A stretch of DNA of 64,000 bases from CAUZIR01 sp965250195 (lineage in GTDB: Bacteria; Chloroflexota; Dehalococcoidia; Lucifugimonadales; UBA2962): assembly GCA_965250195.1 (NCBI GenBank), contig OZ252295.1, positions 1,674,001 to 1,738,000 on the forward strand, written 5' to 3'. Within the stretch, counting starts at the first letter, position 1. The number at the start of each line of letters is the position of its first letter. A model generated the notes under the pieces. It had not been told where the DNA came from and ran no database searches. It saw nothing but the letters and a program-made list of their open reading frames with translations. Made by a program: the position numbers and the translations under genes. Shown here one piece after another: positions 39,206-48,015 of the stretch.

Positions 39206-40201
39206 CTAGCGGACGAAAACACCGGCCCTGCCGGCCGCCGCCAGCGCCCTGTCTATGCTCACCACCCGCGGCCCGTCCCGCACCAGCGTGACCTCCGCGC
39301 TCTGGTTGGCGTGAATTACGACGCTACGTTCGCCGTCTACAGCAATGGTCCCGGAACTCAGCGAGACGGTCTTGGGCTCGTTGAACGGCAACGGTGACCA
39401 CTCCGCAACGGGCACGGTGGAGAACATGCCGGGTGTGACCGGCGCAGAGACCGCGATACCGCCGGGCCCGAGCCGCACGTGCAGACCTTCGGATGACGCC
39501 ACCGGTAGAGAGGCCGCAATGGACGCCATGCCTATGGATGTGGGGTAGACGCCGGAGACGAACAGCTCCTCGATCTGGTCGACGTCCCAGATGGCCCGCG
39601 CACCCAGATAAGGCTGCTTCGATATCGCCACGTCGATGAGTGCGAGGTCGACCCGTTTCCCGTCGACGTGTACTTCCAACATTGGCCTCAGCGTACTGAC
39701 GGCGGCCGCGTCCACGGCGCCGGTGGCTACCACACCGGCAGCCAGTCCAGCCGTCGTCCCCTCGACCAGCACCGGGAAGACATTGTTGGTGCCCGTGGAG
39801 ACCGGCACTGACGGCACGCCGACCCCGGCAAGCGCCACCGCCCTATTCGTGCCGTCGCCACCCAGCGTCACCATGCAAGCCGCGCCGCGCTCGATCATCA
39901 CTTTGGCGGCGAGTGTCGAGTCGCTCTCTTTGCCTATGGACTGGGTATCGAGGAATTCCACGGATATGTCGTTGGGGCCCTTCGATGCCGCCACCGACGT
40001 TATCGGTAGCGAGTCCGGCATGGCCAGCACCTTCTTCACGCCCGCTGCCGAGAGTCCGGCGAGAATGCGGGTGACGATGTTTATCTTCTCGTCGTCCGCC
40101 ACGAACCGGCCCCTAGCCACGAGCCGTCGAATGTCTTTGCCCGCCGCCGGATTTACGATAAGGCCGACGATTCCTTCCCCTGTTGCCGCACCGGGGGCCA
40201 T
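39206..40201 (-). CDS. ATP-NAD kinase-family protein (AcoX-like)
   Basis: From ATG 40201: GIVGLIVNPAAGKDIRRLVARG at the N-terminus, VTLGGDGTNRAVA (the GGDG motif of diacylglycerol/NAD kinases) and VPVSTGTNNVFP (substrate loop). This combination is that of the NAD-kinase-like AcoX group, often of uncertain substrate. The start overlaps the stop of the dehydratase gene (TAATG). It forms the end of a HEAT-dehydratase-kinase operon with overlapping genes. Confidence 0.8.
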   Translation of the reverse strand: MAPGAATGEGIVGLIVNPAAGKDIRRLVARGRFVADDEKINIVTRILAGLSAAGVKKVLAMPDSLPITSVAASKGPNDISVEFLDTQSIGKESDSTLAAKVMIERGAACMVTLGGDGTNRAVALAGVGVPSVPVSTGTNNVFPVLVEGTTAGLAAGVVATGAVDAAAVSTLRPMLEVHVDGKRVDLALIDVAISKQPYLGARAIWDVDQIEELFVSGVYPTSIGMASIAASLPVASSEGLHVRLGPGGIAVSAPVTPGMFSTVPVAEWSPLPFNEPKTVSLSSGTIAVDGERSVVIHANQSAEVTLVRDGPRVVSIDRALAAAGRAGVFVR

Positions 40202-41166
40202 TAGAGCTGAAGTCCCGGAGACTTTGCCACCGCTCCGAGCAGGCTGGACCGCAGGTGGGCGCCGGTGAGGATGAGCGCCACACGAGCCCCGGCCAGCTCT
40301 TTCGCATGCTGAGCACATGCGGCGAGGGTAATCGCCGCCGACGGCTCGACCATCACCTGCTCCAAATCAATTAAGCTGCGAACCGCCGGGATCAACAGTT
40401 CCTCAGACACCAGCCAGACGGCTTCCACTAACTCCCCGATCTCACGGGAGATCGGCATTATCGGCACCCGCACGTCCAGGCCGTCGGCCTCTGTCTGGGT
40501 CGGGGCCTGGGTGTCGAACGGCTCACCGGCGATGGCGGCGGCCATGGCAGGCGCCCCGGTGGAGACCAAACCGATGATCTTCGTCGCTGGAGAGTGAGTT
40601 CTGAAGGCCGACGCGATGCCTTTGATCAGCGAGCCGTTGCCTACCGGCACCAGCACCCAGTCCCAGGCCATCCCCGACTCGATCAACTCCAGTCCGATGG
40701 TCGAGGCGCCCAGCGCCATCTCCTCGATAACCCCGTCTTCCCAGAACGCCGCCCCTGTGTCCGTGGCAATTACTCGAGCGTAGTCCTTGGCGGTGTCGAA
40801 GTCGGCGCCGTGCTCAATGACGGAGGCACCGGTGGCAAGTATGCGCTGGACCTTGGACGGGTTGGCGCCCTCGGGCACCACTATCGTCACCGTAACCCCG
40901 GCCCGGCGGCCCGCCTCGGCGATAGCCAGGCCGTAGTTGCCCGCGGACGCGCCGTAAACGCCGCCCGTGAGGTCGTCATCGGAAAGGGCCATTGCCACCA
41001 GCCCGCCACGGAGCTTGAACGAGCCCGCCGGGGTGCAATCCTCGCGCTTGAGCCACAGGTCGATGCCCAGTCGCTGGCCGACCCCCCCTGATGGAAGCAG
41101 AGGTGTCGGCAGCCAGGGCTCGCCTTTGAGGATGTCGCGGGCGCTCTCCATTCGTTCCAACTTCAT
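40201..41166 (-). CDS. PLP-dependent threonine/serine dehydratase family protein
   Basis: A fold-type II PLP enzyme of about 321 aa. PLP Lys is in AGSFKLRGG, the phosphate loop appears as VPVGNGSLIKG, and GVYGASAGNYGLAIA is the Asn-containing loop. It resembles threonine dehydratases and related lyases or racemases. ATG 41166 overlaps the upstream HEAT gene stop (ATGA), and its own stop overlaps the kinase-like gene. There is no C-terminal ACT regulatory domain, so a catabolic rather than biosynthetic IlvA type is likely. Confidence 0.88.
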   Translation of the reverse strand: MKLERMESARDILKGEPWLPTPLLPSGGVGQRLGIDLWLKREDCTPAGSFKLRGGLVAMALSDDDLTGGVYGASAGNYGLAIAEAGRRAGVTVTIVVPEGANPSKVQRILATGASVIEHGADFDTAKDYARVIATDTGAAFWEDGVIEEMALGASTIGLELIESGMAWDWVLVPVGNGSLIKGIASAFRTHSPATKIIGLVSTGAPAMAAAIAGEPFDTQAPTQTEADGLDVRVPIMPISREIGELVEAVWLVSEELLIPAVRSLIDLEQVMVEPSAAITLAACAQHAKELAGARVALILTGAHLRSSLLGAVAKSPGLQL

Positions 41167-42062
41167 CGCTCCTCGAACTTGACGCCCAGTGGGTCGTCCT
41201 CGAATTCCGCCAGCGTCAGGGCCGCGCGTGCGGCCTGCTCCAGCGACTCGTCGCCGAGCTCTAAACATACGCGCAGGGCCCGCTTGGCAAGGCTGCCCCC
41301 CAGAGACCCCAGGGCCATCGCGGCCGCCACCCGCACCTGCGGGTCGTCGTCTTTTACGAGCGGGACCAGGTGTGCCGCTACAGATTGTTCGCCCAGTCGC
41401 CCCAGCGCCCCGGCGGCCTCGTATCGGATTCCCGCGTCTTCGTCTTGGAGTGCGGCTATCAGGGGCTTTTTCCAGACCAGGTGGCCGGTGTTGCCCATCG
41501 CGAACAGGGCGCTCTGGCGCAGCAGCGGATCGCCAGCGATGTGCGCGGCGGTGATGACCTGATCCACGTCGTCCCCTTCGAAGTACCCGACGGCCTCTAT
41601 GGCCCGCCTGGTGACCTCGGGGTCGTCGCCCGCTCGGAGCACAGCGGCCATCAGGGATTTGCGCACTCTGGCGGTGTCACTGGCGATGAGCTTGCCGCCT
41701 TGGGCCCGCTCGGCGAACTGGCGCAAGCTCATGGCGGCTGCAGCCCGCACCGGGGCTGATGGGTCGCTCGACAAGGCTTTGGTTAGGGGTCGTATGAGGG
41801 CGCGATCCTGGCACTCCCACAAGCCCTTGACGGCCAGCTCTCGCACTGCGGGCTCCGGGTTGGACATGCCGACGGTGAATACGGCGGTGAAGTCCAGCTC
41901 CACGTTGTCGTCCGCCAGTTCGGTGAGAATGCCGAGCAGCTCGGTCTTGCGCGCTGTGGTGAGATCCGACCAAACGGCAGAAAATTCGTAAAGTTCGTCG
42001 TCGGCGAGGTCGGAGATTCGCGGGTGGCTGGCGTGGTCCAGCGGCGAGGTGGAGTCGGCCAA
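41163..42062 (-). CDS. HEAT-repeat protein
   Basis: A 299-aa protein built of HEAT/PBS-lyase-like helical repeats, for example VRAAAAMSLRQFAERA, DPEVTRRAIEAVGYF, IRYEAAGALGRLGEQSVAAHLVPLVKDDDPQV and RVAAAMALGSLGG. Such scaffolds bind partner proteins. TTG 42062 is the first standard start. The frame upstream (EPPITLEAYLSGLADS) also looks protein-like back to a TAA, so a non-standard start about 20 codons earlier is possible. It is the first gene of an overlapping operon and divergent from nth. Confidence 0.82.
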   Translation of the reverse strand: MADSTSPLDHASHPRISDLADDELYEFSAVWSDLTTARKTELLGILTELADDNVELDFTAVFTVGMSNPEPAVRELAVKGLWECQDRALIRPLTKALSSDPSAPVRAAAAMSLRQFAERAQGGKLIASDTARVRKSLMAAVLRAGDDPEVTRRAIEAVGYFEGDDVDQVITAAHIAGDPLLRQSALFAMGNTGHLVWKKPLIAALQDEDAGIRYEAAGALGRLGEQSVAAHLVPLVKDDDPQVRVAAAMALGSLGGSLAKRALRVCLELGDESLEQAARAALTLAEFEDDPLGVKFEER

Positions 42063-42165
42063 CCCGGACAGGTAAGCCTCAAGGGTGATTGGCGGTTCGA
42101 TCTGCTCTTCGATAAGCCTGTGTTAGCCTTTTCTCGATTCTGCTTGGGCGGGTCTGCAACGGCAT

Positions 42166-42948
42166 TTGACTACCTTGGAAAAACACAGTCCCCGGCGCCG
42201 GCCCAGGTCCCGGGTGAGGGCCGCCGACGTCATGTTGACCCTGGCCGAGCGATACGGCCCCTTCACGTGGGAACCCCGGTACGATGCCGCTTCGGAGCTG
42301 GTGTTCACCATTTTGTCCCAGCACACCTCGGACATCAACTCCGAGCGCGCCTTCCTGAACCTGATGGCGACGTTCGGTTCCGTCGAAGGGGTGGCCGACG
42401 CGGACGTGGCCGACATCGAATGCGCCATCCGCTCGGCGGGCCTGTCCAAGACCAAGGCCCCTCGGATAAAACAAGTCCTGGGCCTGGTGCGGGAAAAGCT
42501 GGGCGATTTCGACCTGACGTTTCTCACCGAGATGCCCCTGTCCGACGCGAAGGCCTGGCTCAAGGCGCTGCCGGGCATCGGCCCCAAGACGGCCGCGATC
42601 ATCCTTTGCTTCTCGCTCGGCCTCCCAGCCATGCCGGTCGACACCCACATTTACCGGGTGGCCCAACGCCTGGGGCTCATCGGGCCGAAGGTGAACGCCG
42701 ACCGGGCTCACGACTTGTTGGAACCGATGGTCGCGCCGGAGGACGTTTTCGCGTTTCATCTCTACCTTATCAATCACGGCCGCAAGGTTTGTAAGGCGCT
42801 TCGGCCGCGCTGCTCTGAGTGCGTGCTGGCCTGGGGCTGCAGGGCTCGCCCGGCCTTCGAGCGCGAGGAGCGGGCGAGGGCCCAAAAACCCCGGGATAAG
42901 ACGAAAGCGGGCAAGAAAAAGGGCTCCCGACCGGCGAATACCCCGTAA
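42166..42948 (+). CDS. nth: Endonuclease III (DNA glycosylase/AP lyase)
   Basis: A 260-aa HhH-GPD glycosylase of base excision repair. The helix-hairpin-helix LKALPGIGPKTAAIIL carries the catalytic Lys and the Asp is in PVDTHIYRVAQRLG. The 4Fe-4S ligands are CX6CX2CX5C in CKALRPRCSECVLAWGC. Removes oxidised pyrimidines and cleaves AP sites. It starts at TTG 42166. A basic tail of about 35 residues (Lys/Arg-rich) follows the cluster, longer than in E. coli Nth. Confidence 0.93.
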   Translation: MTTLEKHSPRRRPRSRVRAADVMLTLAERYGPFTWEPRYDAASELVFTILSQHTSDINSERAFLNLMATFGSVEGVADADVADIECAIRSAGLSKTKAPRIKQVLGLVREKLGDFDLTFLTEMPLSDAKAWLKALPGIGPKTAAIILCFSLGLPAMPVDTHIYRVAQRLGLIGPKVNADRAHDLLEPMVAPEDVFAFHLYLINHGRKVCKALRPRCSECVLAWGCRARPAFEREERARAQKPRDKTKAGKKKGSRPANTP

Positions 42949-43014
42949 CCGGCGCACCGGTCACGTTGATGCCCCCGTTGATGACAAGGGCGACCTCGCC
43001 GTAACATTGAGGGC

Positions 43015-44049
43015 GTGAAAGCGGGAATCATCAACGTCACGGGTTATGGCGGGGCGGAGCTGGCCAGGATACTGAGCCGGCATCCGGAGCTTGACGTCGT
43101 CTCCGTCACCGGCCGAAGCTCGGTGGGCAAGAGGCTCGCCGAGGTGTTTCCGCACCTGTCGGATGCCGATCTGCCGATCACCGAGGAACTGGACGCAGAG
43201 ACGGACATCGTCTTTTCCGCCCTGCCTCACGCCGCAAGCGCCGAGAGGTTGCTGCCGCTCATCGAGTCGGGCCAGAAGGTCGTCGACTTCAGCGCCGACT
43301 TCCGGCTCAAGGACGCGTCGGTCTACAGCCAGTGGTACAAGTTTGACCACCCTTCGCCGTCGACCCTGGAGGGCGCCGTATATGGCCTGCCGGAGTTGAA
43401 CCGGGCTGAGATCGAGGCGTCGAGCTTGGTGGCCAACCCCGGCTGTTACCCGACCGCTGCGATTCTCGCGATGGCACCGGCGGTCGCGGCGGGCCTGATA
43501 ACGGAGGATGTGATCATCGACGCCAAGTCCGGCGTGTCGGGGGCGGGCAGGGCGCTGTCGCTAAACACCCACTTCTCAGAAGTGGACGAAAGCGTCAAGG
43601 CGTACTCTGTAGGCGGTCACCGGCACATGCCGGAGATCACCCAGGAGCTTGGCCGAATCAACCCCGGCCCCGAGCTTAGATTGACCTTCCTGACCCACCT
43701 CATACCAATGACTAGGGGCATTCTTGCCACCGGCTACGCTCCTTTAAACACGGGTGTCACCGGTACCGGCGAACAGGCCGCGACCCGTGTCCGAGCGGCA
43801 TACGAGGAGTACTACCGCGACGAGCCATTCGTGACCGTCACCGAAGATCCGCCCGCGACCAAGCAAACTCTTGGCGCCAACAACTGCCTGATCTACCCGA
43901 CCATCGACCCGCGCACCGACCGGCTCATCGTCATCGCCTGCATCGACAACCTCGTCAAGGGCGCTGCCGGTGCGGCGGTGCAGAACGCCAACATCATGCT
44001 CGGCCTGCCGGAAACGGCGGGTTTGCAGCAGCTAGCGCTCTATCCCTGA
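43015..44049 (+). CDS. argC: N-acetyl-gamma-glutamyl-phosphate reductase
   Basis: A 344-aa ArgC: NAD(P)-binding GIINVTGYGGAELARIL at the N-terminus, catalytic Cys in NPGCYPTAAILA, VGGHRHMPEITQEL and FLTHLIPMTRGILATGYAPL as substrate segments. It catalyses the third step of arginine synthesis. GTG 43015 follows TAACAT 10 bp upstream and may be nearly leaderless. No other arg genes are adjacent in this window. Confidence 0.95.
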   Translation: MKAGIINVTGYGGAELARILSRHPELDVVSVTGRSSVGKRLAEVFPHLSDADLPITEELDAETDIVFSALPHAASAERLLPLIESGQKVVDFSADFRLKDASVYSQWYKFDHPSPSTLEGAVYGLPELNRAEIEASSLVANPGCYPTAAILAMAPAVAAGLITEDVIIDAKSGVSGAGRALSLNTHFSEVDESVKAYSVGGHRHMPEITQELGRINPGPELRLTFLTHLIPMTRGILATGYAPLNTGVTGTGEQAATRVRAAYEEYYRDEPFVTVTEDPPATKQTLGANNCLIYPTIDPRTDRLIVIACIDNLVKGAAGAAVQNANIMLGLPETAGLQQLALYP

Positions 44050-44105
44050 CGAGCGAGTGACCCGGCGGTGCTGGCGGCACCTGGGATAAAATAGCGTCTC
44101 CGCGC

Positions 44106-44178
44106 GCCCCCATCGTCTAGTGGACTAGGACAGCGGCCTTTCAAGCCGCAAACACGGATTCGAATTCCGTTGGGGGCA
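44106..44178 (+). tRNA. tRNA-Glu (TTC)
   Basis: Acceptor GCCCCCA/TGGGGGC, anticodon stem GCGGC/GCCGC with loop CTTTCAA (anticodon TTC), T-arm ACGGA-TTCGAAT-TCCGT, discriminator A, CCA not encoded. TAAAAT at 44087-44092 is a likely -10. Confidence 0.95.
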
Positions 44179-44285
44179 CACTTCACTAAGGCCGGGCGTG
44201 GCCCCGGCCGCCCTGAACCACCGATTGCATTGGCCGGTCGGCGCCCTTAACCTCTGGTGACTCTCCCGGAGGTTTCTTCGCCCAC

Positions 44286-45440
44286 ATGGTCGATCTTTCA
44301 GACGTTCCCGTTCTCGATATTCACGCCTTCAGCTTCGCCGCGCACCCGTGGGCGAGGCGCGACATCACGCAGCTCCACTGGCTCGGCGGCGTCGATCTAA
44401 GGGACGCTCAGACGGGGACGTTCACCGACGAGTCGGTGGAGTACCTGGAGCATTCGATAGGGTTTCGCTTGTTCGTGCGAGAGCTGGCCGCGTTCCTGGG
44501 CTGTGAGGAAACAGCGGATGCAGTAGTAGAGGGGCGCAACGAGCGACTGGGCGACTTCGATGGCTACGTGAAAGCGCTGTTCGCCGACATCCGCCTGGAG
44601 CAGCTGATCGTCGATAACGGCCTGCAGACGCTTGACGAGGTGGACGCGTTCGCAACTGACCTGGGCATGCCGTACGCGAAGACCTTTCGCGTAGAGACGC
44701 ACATCCTGCGGCTGCTGGAGCGGGCCACCACCTTCGACGCGCTCATCGCCGACTTCGACGCGGGCATGGCCGGTGCCGTACGGGATCACGGCTGCGTCGC
44801 CTTTAAGTCCGTCATTGCCTACCGCACCGGCCTCGACATAAAGCCTGTCACAGAGGCCGAAGCCCGAGCGTCGTTCGATACACGGCTCGACGACGTCACC
44901 TGGTTCGGGCCTCGGGCCAAGGCGCTGCGGGACTTCCTCACCCGGCGCGGCTTGGCCGCCAGTTCGGGACTGGGCGTGCCGTTCATGTTCCACACCGGAT
45001 TCGGGGACACCGATGTCATCGCCACCGCCTGTAATCCGGCGCTGCTCACGCCGATGCTGCTTGAGGAGCAAAACCTGAAAACGAAGGTCGTGCTCATACA
45101 CGGCGGCTGGCCCTACTCGGAAGAGGCCGGGTGGCTGACCAATAACCACCCCAACGTGTATCTAGAGCTGTCCGGCAACCAGCCGCCGCACATGGAGCCG
45201 CCCATGTCGCCGCGCCGCTACGGCGACCTGCTGCGACAGGTCTCGTTCCCCAAGATGGTTTTCGGCACAGACGGGCAGGACCACCCCGAGACCCTGTGGT
45301 ACTACGCCAAGTATTCGAAACGGTCTATGGGCAAGGCGCTCGGCGGCCTGGTGGACGAGGGCATCCTGACTGAGGACGAGGCGGTCGAAGCGGGCAGGGG
45401 GTTCTACTTCGACAACGCCAAAAAGCTCTTCGGGGTCTGA
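44286..45440 (+). CDS. Amidohydrolase (FluG N-terminal-like)
   Basis: A 384-aa amidohydrolase-related TIM barrel. PVLDIHAFSFAAHPW at the N-terminus (the usual HxH is reduced to IHAFSF), FMFHTGFGDTD, VVLIHGGWPYSEEAGWL and FGTDGQDHPETLWY with the final Asp. It resembles the N-terminal half of FluG-type proteins, whose C-terminal half is a glutamine-synthetase domain. That partner is encoded convergently 20 bp downstream. It probably acts on an amide or glutamyl compound. Start ATG 44286. Confidence 0.82.
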   Translation: MVDLSDVPVLDIHAFSFAAHPWARRDITQLHWLGGVDLRDAQTGTFTDESVEYLEHSIGFRLFVRELAAFLGCEETADAVVEGRNERLGDFDGYVKALFADIRLEQLIVDNGLQTLDEVDAFATDLGMPYAKTFRVETHILRLLERATTFDALIADFDAGMAGAVRDHGCVAFKSVIAYRTGLDIKPVTEAEARASFDTRLDDVTWFGPRAKALRDFLTRRGLAASSGLGVPFMFHTGFGDTDVIATACNPALLTPMLLEEQNLKTKVVLIHGGWPYSEEAGWLTNNHPNVYLELSGNQPPHMEPPMSPRRYGDLLRQVSFPKMVFGTDGQDHPETLWYYAKYSKRSMGKALGGLVDEGILTEDEAVEAGRGFYFDNAKKLFGV

Positions 45441-45460
45441 TCCCGGTCCCGGAGTTTGGC

Positions 45461-46846
45461 TCAGTACCGGTAGAAGTGGAGGTCGGTCTCCTGTTGGGCG
45501 GCCATGCCGTCGAAGAACCGCGCCTCGCCCTTGCGCACGGCGATGTACGACGTGGCCAGCGTCGGGCCCATCGCGTCCAGCAGGAACTGGTCGGCCTCTA
45601 GCGCGGCTGTCGCGTCTGACAGGCTCCCCGGCAGCCGGACAATGCCCCGTAGTTTCCGCTCGGCCTGGGGAATGGCCGCCGGGTCTACGTCCACGTTTAG
45701 CCGCTCGTCGAGAGGCAGTTCGCGGTCCACACCGTCCAGCCCGGCGGCGATGAGCGCGCCGAGGGCGATGTACGGGTTGGCGGCGGAGTCGGACGGCTTG
45801 AATTCGAGATTTACTGTGCCCGCTTGGTCGTGGCGGAGCGCCGACGGTATGCGTACGGCGGCCTCGCGGTTGTCCGGTCCGTAGGTGTTGAACACCCCGG
45901 CGTAGTACCCCTCTTCGAAACGCCGGTAGCTGTTGGCGCTCGGCGCGGTCAGTGCCATCAGGCCCGGCATGTGCACCATTAACCCGGCGAGAAAGTGTTG
46001 TCCCAATTTGCTCAACGCATATGGCTCGTCGCCCGCGTGGAACAGGTTCTGTTGTCGATCCGGATCCCATGCGCTGAGGTGGATGTGGCAGCCGTTGCCC
46101 GACTGACCTGCGAAGGGCTTGGGGGCGAACGAGGCGTAGTAGCCGTGACGCCAGGCGACGTTGCGCACCGTCTCGCGGTAGACGATCTGGTTGTCCGCCG
46201 CCCTCATCGCGTCATCGTGCATGAGCGAGATCTCTTGCTGGCCGTGTCCGGCCTCGGGGTGGACGACGCCAATGCGTAACCCCTGAGCCGTCATGGCCGT
46301 GACGATGTCGTCGATGGTGTCCAGTGGGGCCGTCATGCCGGTTGCGGAGAACGCCGGGCTCTCGTCCGCACCGACGTACACGCCGTTCTCTTTGGTAGCC
46401 AGCGTCCACTCCGGCTCAAGCGCCGCGACGATGCGCAGGCCCTTATCGGCGGCGCGCTCGATCATGAGGCGAAGGAACGCGCGCGGGCAAGCGCCGTAGG
46501 GCTTGCCATCCAGCGCGACCAGGTCACCGATTGTCAGTGCCCTCTTGGGCGCGTAGGGAAGCAGGGTGAACGTGCTCAGGTCCGGCACGACCCGGAACTC
46601 GCCAACCGGCCCCATTCCTTTGACTGGCTCCATCATGTCCATGATCCTGATGGCCTGCATGGCGGCCGAGAAGCCGATGCCGGAGGTGAATCGCTCCGGC
46701 AGGTTGTCTATGTGGGTGGCCTTGTTGCGGATGACGCCGGCGTTGTCGCACCAAAGAAAGGCGACGAGCTGCACCCCGGCCTCCCGCGCACGCTGAGTCA
46801 CGTCTTCAGGCAGGTTGCCCGGGGGCAGGCTGTCTTGCTGGGTCAA
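45461..46846 (-). CDS. Glutamine synthetase-like ligase (FluG/PuuA-type)
   Basis: From TTG 46846 (AGGAG 7 nt upstream) 461 aa with both GS domains. The N-terminal beta-grasp has VAFLWCDNAGVIRNKATHID. The catalytic domain has EPEWTLATKENG (Glu metal ligands), VVHPEAGHGQQEISL, FAPKPFAGQSGNGCHIHLS (His and ATP loop) and NSYRRFEEGYYAG. The adenylylation Tyr loop is absent. It is more like gamma-glutamylpolyamine synthetases or FluG than GlnA, so it probably glutamylates an amine. It sits in a unit with the M20 peptidase and cyclase-family genes. The frame to 47161 overlaps the M20 gene. Confidence 0.85.
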   Translation of the reverse strand: MTQQDSLPPGNLPEDVTQRAREAGVQLVAFLWCDNAGVIRNKATHIDNLPERFTSGIGFSAAMQAIRIMDMMEPVKGMGPVGEFRVVPDLSTFTLLPYAPKRALTIGDLVALDGKPYGACPRAFLRLMIERAADKGLRIVAALEPEWTLATKENGVYVGADESPAFSATGMTAPLDTIDDIVTAMTAQGLRIGVVHPEAGHGQQEISLMHDDAMRAADNQIVYRETVRNVAWRHGYYASFAPKPFAGQSGNGCHIHLSAWDPDRQQNLFHAGDEPYALSKLGQHFLAGLMVHMPGLMALTAPSANSYRRFEEGYYAGVFNTYGPDNREAAVRIPSALRHDQAGTVNLEFKPSDSAANPYIALGALIAAGLDGVDRELPLDERLNVDVDPAAIPQAERKLRGIVRLPGSLSDATAALEADQFLLDAMGPTLATSYIAVRKGEARFFDGMAAQQETDLHFYRY

Positions 46847-46860
46847 GGCTGCGCTCCTAA

Positions 46861-48000
46861 TTACGGGGTCGATGCCGCGAGGTTTATTAATGTCGCGGCG
46901 TAGTCGGCCGCCTCGTCCAGCGAGACGGATTCGTCCGGACCCACTGTCCATCGGCCCGGCCCGAACACTAACGATGGCACACTTGCGGCCTCTAAGTGGG
47001 CGGCGTCTGTGGCAAAGAACCTGTTGGCGGGCGCGACGAACCCAAAGCCCAGGTCCGCACCCACAGCGCGCCGGTAGGACGCGACCAGTCGGTCGACGAC
47101 CGGCTGGGCTTCGAAGGACATGGAGTAGGCGGGCTCGTACGCCAGCGACTCCCGCTGCCACCCAGCTGACACGCTGGCGGCGGCTTGCCGGGCGACGGCG
47201 TCGATGGCGATCGCGATCTGGCGCTCATCGACACCGGGGGGTATGCGCACGTCCACCCAGACCGACGCCTCGGGCGCCGAGATCTGGGCGTAGAAGCCGC
47301 CAGCAATGCGGCCGGGCATCGCTCTCGGCGTGCCTTCGAACGGACCCTCGCCAGCCGGTGCCAGTTTGGCCTGTCGCACGTCGAGTGCGAACCCGGCCGC
47401 CGCTTCGACGGCATTGACGCCGTTTTCAGATTCGCCTGTATGCACGGCCAACCCCGTGAAACTGACGTGCGCCTGGTAGGTGCCAGTGTGGGTCTTTTGC
47501 GCTAGCATCCCGGTCGGCTCGCCGACGACCGCGAACCGTGCGGAGCCGCCGGACTGTAGGTAATGTTTCGTGCCCAGACCAAGTTCGCTGCACTCGCCGA
47601 CGACCCCCAGAAACGTGACGTCCCTGGTGCCCGCGCCCCAGGCATGTGCCGTGGCAACGGCCATGGCGGCGAGGCCCGCCTTCATGTTGCCGACGCCGGT
47701 GCCGACCATGGCGCCGTCCACCATTTCCAGCTTGTACGGGTCGGCTATCGACCAGCCATCGACCGTATCCACCATGTCCATGTGGCCGTTGAGCAGGAGG
47801 CCAGGCCGCGGGTCATCCGACCCCGCGAGCACGTTCCAACGAGATGGGGCGACCTCTTGCAGGCTCGCCGGGACGCCATTGTTTCGAAAATAGTCCATTA
47901 GCACGTCTGCACAGGGGCCCTCTTTGCCCATTACCGAGTCGACCTTCACCAGCGCTCCGGTGAGCGTCAGTATCTCGTCGGCGAGGGCGTCGCGGTTCAT
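46861..48000 (-). CDS. M20-family peptidase/deacylase with altered metal ligands
   Basis: A 379-aa ArgE/DapE/CPG2-like protein. The first metal motif is intact (LLNGHMDMVD). The second, normally GxxDxKG, reads GVGNMKAG (Asp to Asn). The Glu-Glu pair reads VVGECSELG, so one Glu is replaced. VVGEPTG and the dimerisation domain (GLAVHTGESENGVNAVEAA) follow, and HLEAASVPSLVFGPG carries the last His. It could still bind one metal, or Cys could substitute. Activity is uncertain. It is in a same-strand series with cyclase and GS genes (15 bp and 14 bp gaps), suggesting one pathway for an N-acyl or glutamyl compound. Confidence 0.82.
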   Translation of the reverse strand: MNRDALADEILTLTGALVKVDSVMGKEGPCADVLMDYFRNNGVPASLQEVAPSRWNVLAGSDDPRPGLLLNGHMDMVDTVDGWSIADPYKLEMVDGAMVGTGVGNMKAGLAAMAVATAHAWGAGTRDVTFLGVVGECSELGLGTKHYLQSGGSARFAVVGEPTGMLAQKTHTGTYQAHVSFTGLAVHTGESENGVNAVEAAAGFALDVRQAKLAPAGEGPFEGTPRAMPGRIAGGFYAQISAPEASVWVDVRIPPGVDERQIAIAIDAVARQAAASVSAGWQRESLAYEPAYSMSFEAQPVVDRLVASYRRAVGADLGFGFVAPANRFFATDAAHLEAASVPSLVFGPGRWTVGPDESVSLDEAADYAATLINLAASTP

Positions 48001-48015
48001 CGTGAGCCGGTGCTT

